From Mycobacterium syngnathidarum (GTDB lineage Bacteria > Actinomycetota > Actinomycetes > Mycobacteriales > Mycobacteriaceae): a stretch of 64,000 nt of DNA. Both the position numbers and the translations under genes were made by a program. Under the pieces are notes generated by a model that was not told where the DNA came from, ran no database searches, and was given only the letters and a program-made list of their open reading frames with translations. Shown here piece after piece: positions 63,871 through 64,000 of this stretch. The stretch is taken from the NCBI RefSeq assembly GCF_001942625.1, contig NZ_MLCL01000011.1:122833-186832 (forward strand), in the 5' to 3' direction. Every line of letters starts with the position of its first letter. The first letter of the stretch is position 1.

Positions 63871-64000
63871 CGGCAATGCCGCGCAGTTAGGGATGTGACT
63901 GGTGTGGCAATTGTGACACGCCGGGTGAGATACGGATAGGACAGCGGAACTCCCGGTATCGATGGATTGTCCGACCAAAGACACCATCTCACCTGGGAGT
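63871..64000. other. Window end without identified gene
   Basis: No gene is evident in the last 130 bp. An imperfect palindrome around GTGTGGCAATTGTGACAC lies near 63902-63919. The next gene probably starts beyond the window. Confidence 0.3.

Overview
This 64 kb window is a piece of a high-GC mycobacterial chromosome. It carries the mycolic acid, arabinan and galactan cluster that defines the Corynebacteriales envelope: the emb arabinosyltransferases, accD4-pks13-fadD32, antigen 85, aftB, ubiA, glfT2, glf and erp. Gene order follows the Mycobacterium tuberculosis segment from about Rv3793 (embC) to Rv3852 (hns), with some losses and insertions. Several details suggest a non-tuberculous, possibly fast-growing species: Gln145 in SodA, Gln in the EmbB resistance-determining loop, no PE_PGRS gene and no insertion sequences. 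The species itself is not identified. I saw no prophage, transposase, CRISPR array, rRNA or tRNA.

Region 1 (1-6.7 kb): the end of embC, then embA and embB (4-bp overlap), which build cell-wall arabinan. A long inverted repeat closes the cluster. Region 2 (6.8-9.3 kb): an SRPBCC protein and a TetR regulator, divergent over a short palindrome, then a phytoene-dehydrogenase-like flavoprotein. Region 3 (9.5-29.3 kb, all minus strand): accD4, pks13 and fadD32 (mycolic acid condensation), a Culp6-type cutinase, a DUF732 lipoprotein, an MPT51-like protein and fbpA (mycolyl transfer). It is followed by the compact glf-glfT2-PAP2-ubiA-aftB run (galactan and decaprenyl-phospho-arabinose supply, terminal arabinosylation). 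Region 4 (29.5-38.2 kb): erp, a PGRP amidase with LGFP repeats, a HAD phosphatase, two tandem acyltransferases, an MBL-Rieske fusion with a small partner gene, a DUF5718 protein and a hemerythrin protein.

Region 5 (38.2-49.7 kb): a large orphan SARP/BTAD ATPase regulator, serS, a septum-formation-type membrane protein, a mini-metalloprotease, a tiny Cys-rich protein, a phosphoglycerate-mutase-type phosphatase and pheA, an iron-box-controlled DUF2470 gene, a CPBP protease and an LCP ligase. Region 6 (49.8-56.1 kb): bfrB (ferritin), glpQ1, a DUF4328 membrane protein, a rhodanese, a 52-residue membrane protein, sodA, an Rv3847-like gene and, after an 886-bp intergenic region, espR. Region 7 (56.1-59.0 kb) is the least explained stretch: a minus-strand set of a Thr-rich anchored surface protein, an ImmA/IrrE-type metalloprotease and a MAB_1171c-type polytopic membrane protein. 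Region 8 (59.2-64 kb): an Rv3850-like protein, a small membrane protein, a ycnI-copC-copD copper operon, an H-NS-like Lys/Ala/Pro repeat protein with a C-terminal membrane anchor, and a TipA-type MerR regulator with a textbook 19-bp-spacer promoter.

Many starts lie 7-9 nt downstream of a TAnnnT hexamer, so leaderless transcription looks common here. All functions are inferred from sequence recognition. No searches were run.
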